Shown here: positions 25,685-33,924 of the stretch, one piece after another
How the letters are laid out: every line of letters begins with the position of its first letter
Position numbering within the stretch: the stretch's first letter is position 1
NCBI RefSeq assembly: GCF_026339955.1
Contig: NZ_JAPEPW010000004.1
Span: 310,001-374,000 of the forward strand
Direction of reading: 5' to 3'
Length of the DNA: 64,000 bases
Source: Streptomyces sp. NBC_01549
GTDB lineage: Bacteria > Actinomycetota > Actinomycetes > Streptomycetales > Streptomycetaceae
Notes under the pieces: model-generated
Told to the model about the DNA's origin: nothing
Database searches by the model: none
The model's input: the letters and a program-made list of their open reading frames with translations, nothing else
Translations under genes and position numbers: made by a program

Positions 25685-27660
25685 CCTGCGTTCCACAGTT
25701 GAGCGGGGTTCTCGGGGGTGTGGCAGGGCATCGGTGCAGGTCAGGCGGTTGCACCTAGCGCGAAAGGCCGAAAACGCCTAGTGGCACGATGTTGTCACCC
25801 CCATGCCTGTGACATGGAATGATGTGCGTATCGTCTAGCGGCATGTATGTGAAGACGACGTCCCGGCGGAACAAGGACGGGCAGACGGTCCGGTATCTGC
25901 AGCTGGCCCACAACGAGTGGGACCCGGCCGTGGGGCGTTCGCGTACGAAGGTGCTGCACTCCTTCGGCCGGGAGGACGAGCTCGACCGCGAGGCGGTGCG
26001 CCGACTGGTCGGCGCGCTCTCGAAGCTGCTGGACCCCGCGTCCGCGCTGGCCGCGACCGGCTCGGGAGACCTGTCACTGATCAGTTCCAGGCCGTGCGGC
26101 GGGGTGCACGCGCTGGACGGACTCTGGCACCGGCTCGGCCTCGACGGTGTCGTGCACCGCCAACTGGCCGGGCGGCGGCTGGATCCGCGCGTCGAACGGG
26201 TGCTGTTCGCGCTGGTCGCCAACCGGGCCCTGGCCGCCTCCAGCAAGCTCGCCGCGACCGAGTGGATCGCCGACGACGTCCACATAGACGGCCTGGAGGC
26301 GATCAGTGACGAAGCCTGCTACCGAGCCATGGATTACCTGCTGACCATCGAGCCGGCCCTGGCCAAGGAGACGTACTTCCAGGTCACCGACCTGCTCAAC
26401 CTGGAGGTGGACCTGCTGTTCTTCGACACCAGCTCCACGTACTTCGAGACCGAGGACGCCGACGAACCTGTCGCCCGCGACGAACACGGCGAGCGCCTGG
26501 CCGCCGACGCGCCGGCCGAAGACGCGGTGCGACACGACGGGTTCCGCACCCACGGCAAGTCCAAGGACTCCCGCGACGATCTGCCCCAGGTCGTCATCGG
26601 CATGGCCGTCACCCGCGACGGGATCCCGGTGCGGGTGTGGTCCTGGCCCGGCAACACCGGTGACCAGGCCCTGATCCGGCAGGTCCGCGACGACCTGCGC
26701 GAGTGGACGCTGTCGAAGATCGTGTGGGTCGCCGACCGCGGCTTCACCTCCGCCGCCAACCGCCGGGCGCTGATGCGCGGAGGCGGCGGCTACATCATCG
26801 GCGAGAAACTCCGCACCGGATCACCCGAAGTACGCGCCGCCCTCTCGCGGCAGGGCCGCTATGCGTCCGTGCGCGACAACCTCCAGGTCAAGGAGGTCAA
26901 CATCGGAACCGACGACCGGTTCGTGATCTGCTTCAACCCCGACCAGGCCACCCGCGACGCCGCGATCCGTCAGCGGATGGTCACCCAGCTCACCGAGGCG
27001 ATCGAGGCCACGGACAAGCTGCCCAGGCCCGAACGCGACAAGCTGGCTGGGGTGTTGTCCACCAAGCCCGGTCTGAAACGGTTCTTGCGCACCACCCCGA
27101 GCGGGCTGCTGCGGGTGGACAAGAAGAAGATCGCCGCCGAGGCCAACCTCGACGGGAAGTACCTCCTGCGCTCCTCGGATCCGAAGCTGTCGGCCGAGGA
27201 CATCGCCCTGGGTTACAAACAGCTCCTGGAAGTCGAGCGCGGCTGGCGCGACATGAAGCAAATTCTCGATCTCCGCCCCGTTTACCACCGCCGCGAGGAC
27301 CGCATCCGCGCCCACGTCCTGCTCTGCTGGCTCGCCCTGCTGCTGATCCGCGTCGCCGAGACCTCCACCGGCCAGACCTGGAACCGCCTGCGCGCCGAAC
27401 TCCAGCGCCTGCACGCGGTCACCTACACCGGCCCGGCCGGCACCTTCCGCCAGTCCACCGACCTCACCAAGCCCCAGCGCGACATCTTCACCGCCCTGAA
27501 CGTCACCCCGCCCAAGAAGATCATCGATCTGACCGCAGGCCGCTGACCAGGCACTATCCCCCCGCCTAGTGACACGCCATCTCGGCGTGCTCACAGGCGT
27601 TTCCGCAGGTCAACCCACGTTTTCGTTCCCTAGTCGACACCGCTAACTGTGGAACTCAGG
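25685..27660. mobile_element. IS1634-family element, copy 1
   Basis: A 1,976-bp element with ends CCTGCGTTCCACAGTT and (inverted) CCTGAGTTCCACAGTT. The flanking duplication is TCATC (25680-25684 and 27661-27665). It is inserted in the 3' part of a LuxR-type gene. The copy at 33925-35900 has the same length and, as far as I can read, an identical sequence in the same orientation. Confidence 0.92.
25843..27546 (+). CDS. IS1634-family transposase (copy 1)
   Basis: A 567-residue DDE transposase of the IS4-like superfamily, IS1634 group. The N-terminus MYVKTTSRRNKDGQTVRYLQ is characteristic. LEVDLLFFDTSSTYFE has the first Asp (FFDTS). IVWVADRGFTSAANRRAL has the second (ADRGF). The Y-(2)-R-(3)-E motif with the glutamate follows in LGYKQLLEVERGWRDMKQILDLRPVYHR. 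An in-frame ATG at 25819 is also possible, but MYVKTTS is the usual family start. Full length, with no disruption, so it should be able to move both copies. Confidence 0.93.
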   Translation: MYVKTTSRRNKDGQTVRYLQLAHNEWDPAVGRSRTKVLHSFGREDELDREAVRRLVGALSKLLDPASALAATGSGDLSLISSRPCGGVHALDGLWHRLGLDGVVHRQLAGRRLDPRVERVLFALVANRALAASSKLAATEWIADDVHIDGLEAISDEACYRAMDYLLTIEPALAKETYFQVTDLLNLEVDLLFFDTSSTYFETEDADEPVARDEHGERLAADAPAEDAVRHDGFRTHGKSKDSRDDLPQVVIGMAVTRDGIPVRVWSWPGNTGDQALIRQVRDDLREWTLSKIVWVADRGFTSAANRRALMRGGGGYIIGEKLRTGSPEVRAALSRQGRYASVRDNLQVKEVNIGTDDRFVICFNPDQATRDAAIRQRMVTQLTEAIEATDKLPRPERDKLAGVLSTKPGLKRFLRTTPSGLLRVDKKKIAAEANLDGKYLLRSSDPKLSAEDIALGYKQLLEVERGWRDMKQILDLRPVYHRREDRIRAHVLLCWLALLLIRVAETSTGQTWNRLRAELQRLHAVTYTGPAGTFRQSTDLTKPQRDIFTALNVTPPKKIIDLTAGR

Positions 27661-27805
27661 TCATCCGGTACCACGCCGTGGTGCGATGCCGGTCCAGTCA
27701 GTTCCACGCGGGGGTTGATGTCGAGTTTCTCGAGCGCGTGGCCAAGGTGCTTACCGATGGTTTGGGCTGAGACGTGAAAATGCTCAGCAATGTCTGAAGG
27801 ATTCG
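27661..27805 (-). pseudogene. LuxR-type helix-turn-helix remnant
   Basis: On the minus strand this reads PSDIAEHFHVSAQTIGKHLGHALEKLDINPRVELTG, a clear LuxR/NarL C-terminal helix-turn-helix (pattern EIAxxLxVSxxTVxxHLxxxxxKLxxxxR). The upstream part of the gene is missing, replaced by an IS982 fragment. The downstream part is displaced by IS1634 copy 1. Only the DNA-binding half remains, so the gene is dead. Confidence 0.75.
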
Positions 27806-27812
27806 CCGCAGC

Positions 27813-28112
27813 TCACCCCCTGGCGACCGACGGTGGGTGTCGTGCCGCGGCTCAGCGATGTGGAACTGGTGACCTTGGCGATGATGCAGGCGATGCTCGG
27901 CTTCACCTCCGAGGCCCGGTGGCTGTCGGCACGCCAGCACCCACCTGCGGCACCTGTTCCTTTACCTTCCCCAACAGAGCGGATACAACAAACGGTCCGC
28001 AACGCCGCCGGCCTCATCCGCCGAGTCACCCGCACACTGGCCCGCGACACCACACTGTGGAGCGACGACCTGGGGGTCGTCGACTCCACGCCGGTGGAAT
28101 GCGGCCGTTCCC
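27813..28112 (+). pseudogene. IS982-family transposase fragment
   Basis: Reads PWRPTVGVVPRLSDVELVTLAMMQAMLGFTSEARWL in one frame, then, after a frameshift near 27935, IQQTVRNAAGLIRRVTRTLARDTTLWSDDLGVVDSTPVECGRS in another. The LSDxELVTLAxMQAxLGFxSEARWL and VDSTPVECGRS motifs are those of actinobacterial IS982 transposases, with the first catalytic Asp in VVDST. Both ends are cut by unrelated DNA. Confidence 0.8.
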
Positions 28113-28133
28113 ACCAGATCCGATACCGGCGAT

Positions 28134-28322
28134 TTAGTGATCTTTCAGGAGGGCCGGACTGGTCTTGGTGGGCTTGGTGATCATGACGGCCGGGGTCTCT
28201 GGGCGGGCGGGGTGTCGGTGTTCGGTGCGTTTGAGCTTCCAGTTGGAGTCGAAGCGCAGGTGAGCCGGGGGCAGGGCGTGCCCGTCCCGCCAGCACAGGC
28301 GCCCGCGGGCGTCCCAGCACAT
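28134..28322 (-). pseudogene. Unidentified C-terminal gene fragment
   Basis: A 62-codon frame reading ...WRDGHALPPAHLRFDSNWK and ending MITKPTKTSPALLKDH. The even composition and low-bias residues look like genuine protein, but I do not recognise a family. It abuts the IS1182 fragment on one side and the IS982 fragment on the other, so it is probably a piece of another mobile element. Confidence 0.3.
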
Positions 28323-28329
28323 GGGTGGC

Positions 28330-28626
28330 GTCAGTGCGCTGCCGCCCGCCGGGCTTGAGCAGTCCGGCCTCTTTCAGACGCTGCAGCATGACCTCCAGCA
28401 GCCGATCGGCGGCGCCGTCCTCGGCCAGCCGGGCCCGGAACTCGCACAGCACCGAGTAATCGAACCCGGGATCGTCCAGCTCCAGGCCCAGCGCGTACTT
28501 CCAGTCGATCCTGGTCCGCACCGCGTCCGCTGCCGCCCGGTCGGAAAGGTTCTCCGCGAACTGCAGCACCGACACCAGCGCCAGCTGCCCCGGCGACAGC
28601 CCCGGCCTGCCGTCCGAGGGATACAG
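28330..28626 (-). pseudogene. IS1182-family transposase N-terminal fragment
   Basis: On the minus strand: PSDGRPGLSPGQLALVSVLQFAENLSDRAAADAVRTRIDWKYALGLELDDPGFDYSVLCEFRARL. This is the highly conserved N-terminal DUF772 region of IS1182/IS5-type transposases. It ends at GGRQRTDATHV, just where the first catalytic Asp (TDATHV) lies; the rest is missing. Confidence 0.85.
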
Positions 28627-28930
28627 TCAGCACCCCGCCAACATCACCAACAGAGTCCCGGCGGTTGTGCCTGCGAAGTCCGATGTTCGGTCGACATGTC
28701 TCGCAATGTGCCGACAGCCGTCTGCACCTCGTCTCGTTCTGGCGATTACTGCGTGACCTGTGCGTGGCGGTCGCGTTCATCGGCTGTGCGAAAGATCATC
28801 ACGTGTGGCCGCTGGATCTGGTGTGCTCCGGGGGCCGGCATTCTCGGTAGCGTGACCATCTGCTGCATGGAGTGCCCATGTGTCCGGCTGGTCCGTGCGA
28901 CGGCTTCCGACGGAGAGTGATGAGGCTGCA
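28627..28930. other. 300-bp gap upstream of the FKBP gene
   Basis: No gene recognised. The promoter of the FKBP gene should lie in its right half. The left half is probably debris from the IS1182 junction. Confidence 0.35.
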
Positions 28931-29338
28931 ATGAGTGAACTGACGAAGCCCGAGGTCGACGTTCCGGAGGGTGACGCTCCTACCGAGCTGACCATCCGGG
29001 ACCTGGTCGTCGGGGACGGGGCTGAGGTGAAGCCGGGCATGGTGGTAAGGGTCCACTATGTCGGGGTGACCTTCGAGTCCGGGAAGGAGTTCGATGCCTC
29101 CTGGGACCGGGGCCAGCCGTTCAAGTTCGCCCTGGGCAGTGGCAAGGTCATCAAGGGCTGGGACCGGGGCGTGAGGGGGATGAAGGTCGGCGGTCGGCGC
29201 GAGATCATCGTTCCCCCGCGTCTCGGCTACGGCAATCAGTCGCACTCGCCGTTGATCCCGGCAGGCTCGACCCTGGTCTTCGTGGTGGACCTGCTGGACT
29301 CGTATTCCAGCACAACCGGGTGGAGCAACGCCTACTGA
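28931..29338 (+). CDS. FKBP-type peptidyl-prolyl cis-trans isomerase with altered C-terminus
   Basis: A 135-residue FKBP fold that isomerises X-Pro bonds. Visible elements are VRVHYVGVTFESGKEFDASWDRGQPFKFALG, then KVIKGWDRGVRGMKVGGRREIIVPPRLGYG and PAGSTLVFVVDLL. The tryptophan (GWDRGV), tyrosine (VHYVG) and GYG loop of the active site are all present. The protein should end soon after VVDLL; instead it runs on as DSYSSTTGWSNAY because an IS630 end lies there. The fold is complete, so activity may survive. The ATG at 28931 is preceded by GAGGCT. No signal peptide is seen, so it is cytoplasmic. Confidence 0.85.
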   Translation: MSELTKPEVDVPEGDAPTELTIRDLVVGDGAEVKPGMVVRVHYVGVTFESGKEFDASWDRGQPFKFALGSGKVIKGWDRGVRGMKVGGRREIIVPPRLGYGNQSHSPLIPAGSTLVFVVDLLDSYSSTTGWSNAY

Positions 29339-29339
29339 C

Positions 29340-30315
29340 CTTTTCGGATTGGCTTCGGGGGATCCGGGGTGGGGGGCTCAGTCCGGTTTCGGTGAGGCAG
29401 CCGTTGATAAGCTCGGGGTGACGCTGGATGTGGGCGAGGCCGCGGCGGAGGGTGCGGGTGAGGTGGTCGGGGTCGGTGAATGCGGTGTTGGCCATCGGCC
29501 CGCGCCGTAACCACGACCAGATGCCTTCCATGGGATTCAAGTCCGGTCTGTAGGAGGCAAGTTGGATAATGGTGAGCCATTCGTGGTCGGCAGCGTACTT
29601 GCTCAACCCGGCAGCACGGTGGGTGTTCACATTGTCCCAGACGACAACGATCGGGGCGCCGAGTTGCAGGTGCGCGCGGACCAGGAGGTCGCGGTAGTCC
29701 TGCCAGGCGAAGCTCTTGCGTGCCCCTTTGAGGAGCAGGTGAAAGCGGGGCCGGTAGATCAGCCGGGACCGTTCGCCCGGCCGGTAGCAGCACATCGCGG
29801 CGACCGAGATCCGTCGCCGGGACCGTCCCCGCACTCGCACCACGGGAGTCTGCCCGCGCCGGCCCCACGTGCGGGCGCGTGGCGGCGTCATCGCGAACCC
29901 GGCCTCGTCCTCGAAGACGATCCAGGCATCGAGCGCCACCGCGATCCTTCCACCCGCGGCCACACGTCCTTCTTCCAGAGCTCGACCGCGTGTTCGTCAC
30001 GTTCCAGCGCGCGACGGGCCGGGCTCTGCCAGGACCAGCCGTGGCGGTGCAGCAGCCGCCACACTCCCGCGATCGAGCAACTGACCTTGAACTGGCGGCC
30101 GATCAACGTTCTGACGCGTTCCAGTGTCCACCGCTGGTCTTCCCAGCCATGCGCGGCCGGCCCTTTGGCCAGCTCCTTTTCCAGCAGGGCGAACCGTTCG
30201 TCCGACAGCTTCGGCAGTTTCGCGGGTCCCTTCGACTTCAGACCCTCGATACCGCCTTCACGCCAGTCCCGGCGCCATTGCTCCACCGAACGCTCGCTCA
30301 CCCGCAGGTCTTTGG
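29340..30315 (-). pseudogene. IS630-family transposase with a frameshift
   Basis: The N-terminal part is a helix-turn-helix plus winged region (LRVSERSVEQWRRDWREGGIEGL..., then WTLERVRTLIGRQFKVSCSIAGVWRLLHRHGWS). After DVWPRVE a frameshift near 29945 moves to the DDE domain: DAWIVFEDEAGFAMTPPRARTWGRRGQTP, then PIVVVWDNVNTH and ASYRPDLNPMEGIWSWLRRG. All three acidic residues are kept (DEAG, WDN, E in NPMEG). The very N-terminal residues are lost at 30315, where another IS630 fragment begins. Its left end lies in the FKBP 3' end. Confidence 0.85.
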
Positions 30316-30324
30316 CGATGACGG

Positions 30325-30690
30325 ATCTCTTCTGCTGTCTTGGTCCAGATGAACGGCTTGGGGTTTTTGTTCCAGTCTTTCACCCAGGCTCGGATATCGG
30401 CTTCGCGGGCCTGAATGTTCTTGTGTGCGCCGCGGCGGATCATCTGGTGGGCCAGGTAGCCGAACCACCGCTCGACCTGGTTGATCCAGGACGAGCCGGT
30501 CGGGGTGAAGTGCAGCTCGAATCACGGGTGTTTGGCCAGCCAGGCCTTGATCGCTGGAGTCTTGTGGGTGCCGTAATTGTCCACAATCAGATGGACCTGC
30601 AGGTGAGCGGGCACCTCCTTGTCGATCCGGATCAGGAACTTCTTGAACTCCACGGCCCGGTGCCGTCGGTGCAGGGCAGTGATGACCTCA
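30325..30690 (-). pseudogene. IS630-family transposase C-terminal fragment (second lineage)
   Basis: On the minus strand: ITALHRRHRAVEFKKFLIRI, then VHLIVDNYGTHKTPAIKAWL (second Asp, DNYGTHK), HP-stop-FELHFTPTGSSWINQVERWFGYL (third acidic residue in NQVE) and WNKNPKPFIWTKTAEEI at the C-terminus. One in-frame stop (TGA near 30526) interrupts it. It is a different IS630 group from the neighbouring one. Confidence 0.8.
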
Positions 30691-30698
30691 CCCGTGGC

Positions 30699-31541
30699 GG
30701 TCTTGTCAACTTGGTGGGGTTCGAAGTGTGTTGGGGCTTGACGGGGCGAATGGAGCCGTCGGCCGGTGCTGTGGTCAGGGTGCCGCAGGTACGTCTGTGA
30801 TCTTGTTCCAGATCGTGAAGCGGATGGTCATCTCGACGCGGTAGTCGGGGGCGGTCAGAAGGTGGCGGCGGGGCCGGAAGTGTGGCGAGACGGCGCGGAA
30901 CACCGAGAGGAATTTCTGGGCGCCGGCGGGTGAGCGGAAGCCCTTCATGGCGCGTTCGCGCTGGCGGGTCGGCTGGTGGGAGTTCTCCGCCCGGTTGTTC
31001 AGGTACTTGGACCGCCGGTGCTCGACGGAGCGCATCAGCTCGCGGTGGGCGACGCCGTAGCTGCGGAGCTTGTCGGTGACCAGCGCCCGCGGCACTGCTT
31101 CTTCATCAGCTTGGCCATGAACCGCCTGGCGGCCTTGGCGTCGCGCCTGCTCTGGACAAGGACGTCCAGCACGTTGCCGTCCTGGTCGACCGCGCGCCAC
31201 AGGTACCGCCGCTCGCCGTTGATCTTCACGAACACCTCGTCCAGGTGCCTCTTGTCACCGGCCCGGGGCTTTCGGCGGCGCAGCCCGGCCGCGTACGCGG
31301 GTCCGAACTTGGCGCACCACTGGCGGATCGTCTCGTAGGAGACGATCACGCCGCGGGCGAGCATGAGCTCCTCCACCTCGCGGAAGCTCAGCGGGAAGCG
31401 GTGATACAGCCACACGCAGTAGGCGACGATCTCCGCCGGGTACCGGAACCCCTTATACGACGGCGACCCCGCGTCCAAGACTGCCCTCCCCGCGATCACA
31501 ACCCCAAGATCATCCCAGATCTCAGCCAAGTTGACGACGCC
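30699..31541. mobile_element. IS6-family element (843 bp)
   Basis: The right end reads GGCGTCGTCAACTTGG inwards and the left end GGTCTTGTCAACTTGG, matching at 13 of 16 positions. Size is typical for IS6. No 8-bp target duplication is visible. The right end plus the transposase start is repeated at 375-483. Confidence 0.75.
30775..31538 (-). pseudogene. IS6-family transposase with one frameshift
   Basis: The N-terminal part reads AEIWDDLGVVIAGRAV..., FREVEELMLARGVIVSYETIRQWC and RHLDEVFVKINGERRYLWRAVDQDG (first Asp, DEVF), then ARRFMAKLMKKQCR. A frameshift near 31095 moves to PRALVTDKLRSYGVAH (second Asp, TDKL) and RAENSHQPTRQRERAMKGFRS (Glu in NRAENSH). With one base corrected the protein would be about 240 residues, normal for IS6. 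As sequenced it is inactive unless frameshifting occurs. Confidence 0.85.
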
Positions 31542-31789
31542 TGACAGTGGCCTCCGGTTCACCCACTTCGACGGCAAGGACTTTTCAGGGCAGGTCCCCA
31601 GGCCGCTCCCAGGATCGGCGCGACCAGATAGATCCGCAGATCGGTGGTCTGCCCGGCGAATGCGGCAGATCGCGCCGACTCCGGCCGAGCCGCCTGGCAA
31701 TTGAGGCCGACGGCCCCAGCACTTCGAAACTCCGCAGGAACGCTCCCGACCCAAACAACGGCGCGCCCGCTGCGGCCTCGGAACCCCGT
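31542..31789. other. 250-bp gap between IS6 and the MocR gene
   Basis: No gene recognised. It contains HFDGKDFSGQVPRPL on the plus strand, which does not resemble any family I know. It should hold the terminator of the minus-strand MocR gene. Confidence 0.3.
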
Positions 31790-33229
31790 CTAGGGCATCA
31801 CCCTGCACAGCGCGTCCAGTGCGCCCGCCCATGCACTGTCCGAGGGCGCCGCGTAGTTGACCACCAGGGCGTCCCGCTCGGGAAACTGCCACCCACAGTC
31901 CGCCACTTCATAGCCGAACTGCGTCAACCCCCGGACCGCCAGCCCTTGCCGAGCCGCCGCCTGGACCACCGAACTCTCGGTTCCCCGCGGAAGCTCGAGG
32001 ACCGCCTGCAGTCCTGCCGCCATGCCGGCCACATGAATGCCGGGAGCCCTCTGGCGCAGGGCAGTGACCAGCTCATCGCGGCGACGCCGGTAGCGCAGCC
32101 GCATCGAGCGCACATGACGGCCATACGCACCCGAGGCGATGAATTCCGCGAGTGTCAGCTGCTCCAGGGCGCTCGTCATGTAGTCACCGTGACCTTTGGC
32201 CATCACGATCTCCGGGACGAGTTCCTCCGGCAGCGCCATCCATCCGAGCCGTACCCCCGGCGCCAGGGACTTGCTCACGGAACCGAAGTACACCACCCGC
32301 TCCGGATCGAGGCCCTGCAGGGCCCCCACCGGCTGACGGTCGTAGCGGAACTCCCCGTCATAGTCGTCCTCCAGGATCAGGCCACCAGTGGCGCGTACCC
32401 AGTCGACGGCCGCCGTGCGCCGCTCCGGGCAGAGCGCGACGCCCGTCGGGTACTGGTGCGCCGGGGTCAGCAGCACCGCGCCCACTCCGCGCAGTCGCCC
32501 GAGGTCGTCGATGCGCGCGCCATGTTCGTCGACGTAGAGGGGCGGAGTGTGCAGACCGGCATTCCTCAGCAGGTCGCGATACAGGTCGAGGCCGTAGGCC
32601 TCGACGGCCACCGCCCGCACCCGCCGCACCCTGAGCACCTGCGCCATCAGCGCCAGGCCGTGGTGGAAACCGGAACAGATGACGATCCGCTCCGGCCCGG
32701 CGTATACCCCGCGGGCCCGCGCCAGGTAGTCCGCGAGTGCGGTGCGCAGCTCCATTCGGCCGCGGGCGTCGCCGTAGCCGAAGGCGTCGTGTGGCGCGGC
32801 GGTCAGAGCCCGGCGGGCCGCGGTGAGCCACTGCGTGCGCGGAAAGTTCGCGAGGTCCGGTGCACCGGTAAACAGGCCATACCTGGGACGGTGCTCGTCC
32901 GGCCTCGGGGGAGGAGCGTCGGCCGCGGCCCTGTGCGGCTCTACCCGGGTGGCCACCCGGGTCCCGGACCCCTGCTGGGCGGTGAGCCAGCCCTCGGCGA
33001 CCAAGTCGGCGTAGGCGTCGACGACGGTGGTTCGGGAGATGCCAAGATCCGCGGCCAGTGAACGGGAGGCCGGCAGCCGGACGCCGGGCGCCAGACGCCC
33101 CGTGCGCACGGCCTCCCTCAAGGCGTCCGTGAGCCCTGCGCGCAGCCCGGGTCCACGCAGCTCCAGATGAAGGTCGGCGCCGAACGCAGGGGGCGGACCG
33201 GCCGCGGAATTGGTCCGGGAATCTGCCAT
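31790..33229 (-). CDS. MocR/PdxR-family regulator (GntR helix-turn-helix fused to aminotransferase fold)
   Basis: A 479-residue PLP-binding regulator. Residues 1-95 carry a GntR winged helix (LREAVRTGRLAPGVRLPASRSLAADLGISRTTVVDAYADLVAEGWL). The rest is a fold-type I aminotransferase domain: LTPAHQYPTGV is the HQxPTG motif, LILEDDYDGEFRY has the PLP-contacting Asp, and YFGSVSKSLAPGVRLGWM has the Schiff-base lysine. PdxR activates vitamin B6 synthesis genes; other MocR proteins control GABA, taurine or other amine genes. No pdxST genes are nearby, so the target is unknown. The ATG at 33229 is divergent from a truncated AhpD-like gene, which may once have been its target. Confidence 0.92.
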   Translation of the reverse strand: MADSRTNSAAGPPPAFGADLHLELRGPGLRAGLTDALREAVRTGRLAPGVRLPASRSLAADLGISRTTVVDAYADLVAEGWLTAQQGSGTRVATRVEPHRAAADAPPPRPDEHRPRYGLFTGAPDLANFPRTQWLTAARRALTAAPHDAFGYGDARGRMELRTALADYLARARGVYAGPERIVICSGFHHGLALMAQVLRVRRVRAVAVEAYGLDLYRDLLRNAGLHTPPLYVDEHGARIDDLGRLRGVGAVLLTPAHQYPTGVALCPERRTAAVDWVRATGGLILEDDYDGEFRYDRQPVGALQGLDPERVVYFGSVSKSLAPGVRLGWMALPEELVPEIVMAKGHGDYMTSALEQLTLAEFIASGAYGRHVRSMRLRYRRRRDELVTALRQRAPGIHVAGMAAGLQAVLELPRGTESSVVQAAARQGLAVRGLTQFGYEVADCGWQFPERDALVVNYAAPSDSAWAGALDALCRVMP

Positions 33230-33282
33230 GTAAATCGACCATACTCCCATACCACCGAGAACGTATCGTTTCGGGCACAACG

Positions 33283-33405
33283 ATGAGCGAAGCGTACGAA
33301 AGCACCGCACGTCTCCCGGAGCACACAGCGCGTATGGACTGGGCGAAGCTCACCCCTGAGGCCTTCAAAGGCATGCTCCGTCTCGACGCGGCCTCGCATC
33401 GGGGT
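33283..33405 (+). pseudogene. AhpD/carboxymuconolactone-decarboxylase-like N-terminus, truncated
   Basis: The first 40 residues (YESTARLPEHTARMDWAKLTPEAFKGMLRLDAASHRGVD) match the N-terminus of actinobacterial AhpD-like alkylhydroperoxidase-domain proteins, which normally continue into a CxxC redox centre. Here the frame runs into an IS3 orfB remnant and stops without the CxxC. It faces away from the MocR gene, the usual arrangement for a MocR target. Confidence 0.75.
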
Positions 33406-33924
33406 GTCGACGCGCGCCAGGCCCTCAAGCACGCAACCGGCGCGGTCCGCAGCAAGAGCGACCTGCGCCCGGCCGCCTGAACGAAGGTCCGGGGCGAGTG
33501 TGGCCTTGGGATCCCGGCGCGTGAAGCCCGTGCGGCGCCGGCTGACGCCCGCGATGTGGGCCTCGCGCATCAGGCGCTCGACCCGTTTGCGGCCCACGTG
33601 CACGCCTTCGCGCCTCAGGGTCGCGTGGACGCGCGGCGAGCCGTAGATCCCGCCCGAGTCGGCGTGGATCTGCCGGATCTGCTCGGTCAGCTCCGGATCC
33701 TGGCGGACGCGCTCGCACGGCTCGCGCTCGGCACGGCGCCAGCGGTAGTACGTGGAGGAGGCGATGTGCAGTTCCCGAAGTACGCACTCGACCCCCAGGC
33801 TGGGGTGCTCGTCAACGAGCGCCGTCACCTGGGCCGGGTCGGGTCGAGCTGCGCCGCGAAAAACGCCGAGGCCGTCCGCAGCACCTCGTTTGCACGCTTG
33901 AGCTGGGCATTCTCCTTGCGTAGA

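Noticed and set aside
27661..28930. Dense repeats and fragments considered as a CRISPR-like or toxin-antitoxin locus.
   Set aside because: No regularly spaced repeats occur; the pieces resolve into LuxR, IS982 and IS1182 remnants.
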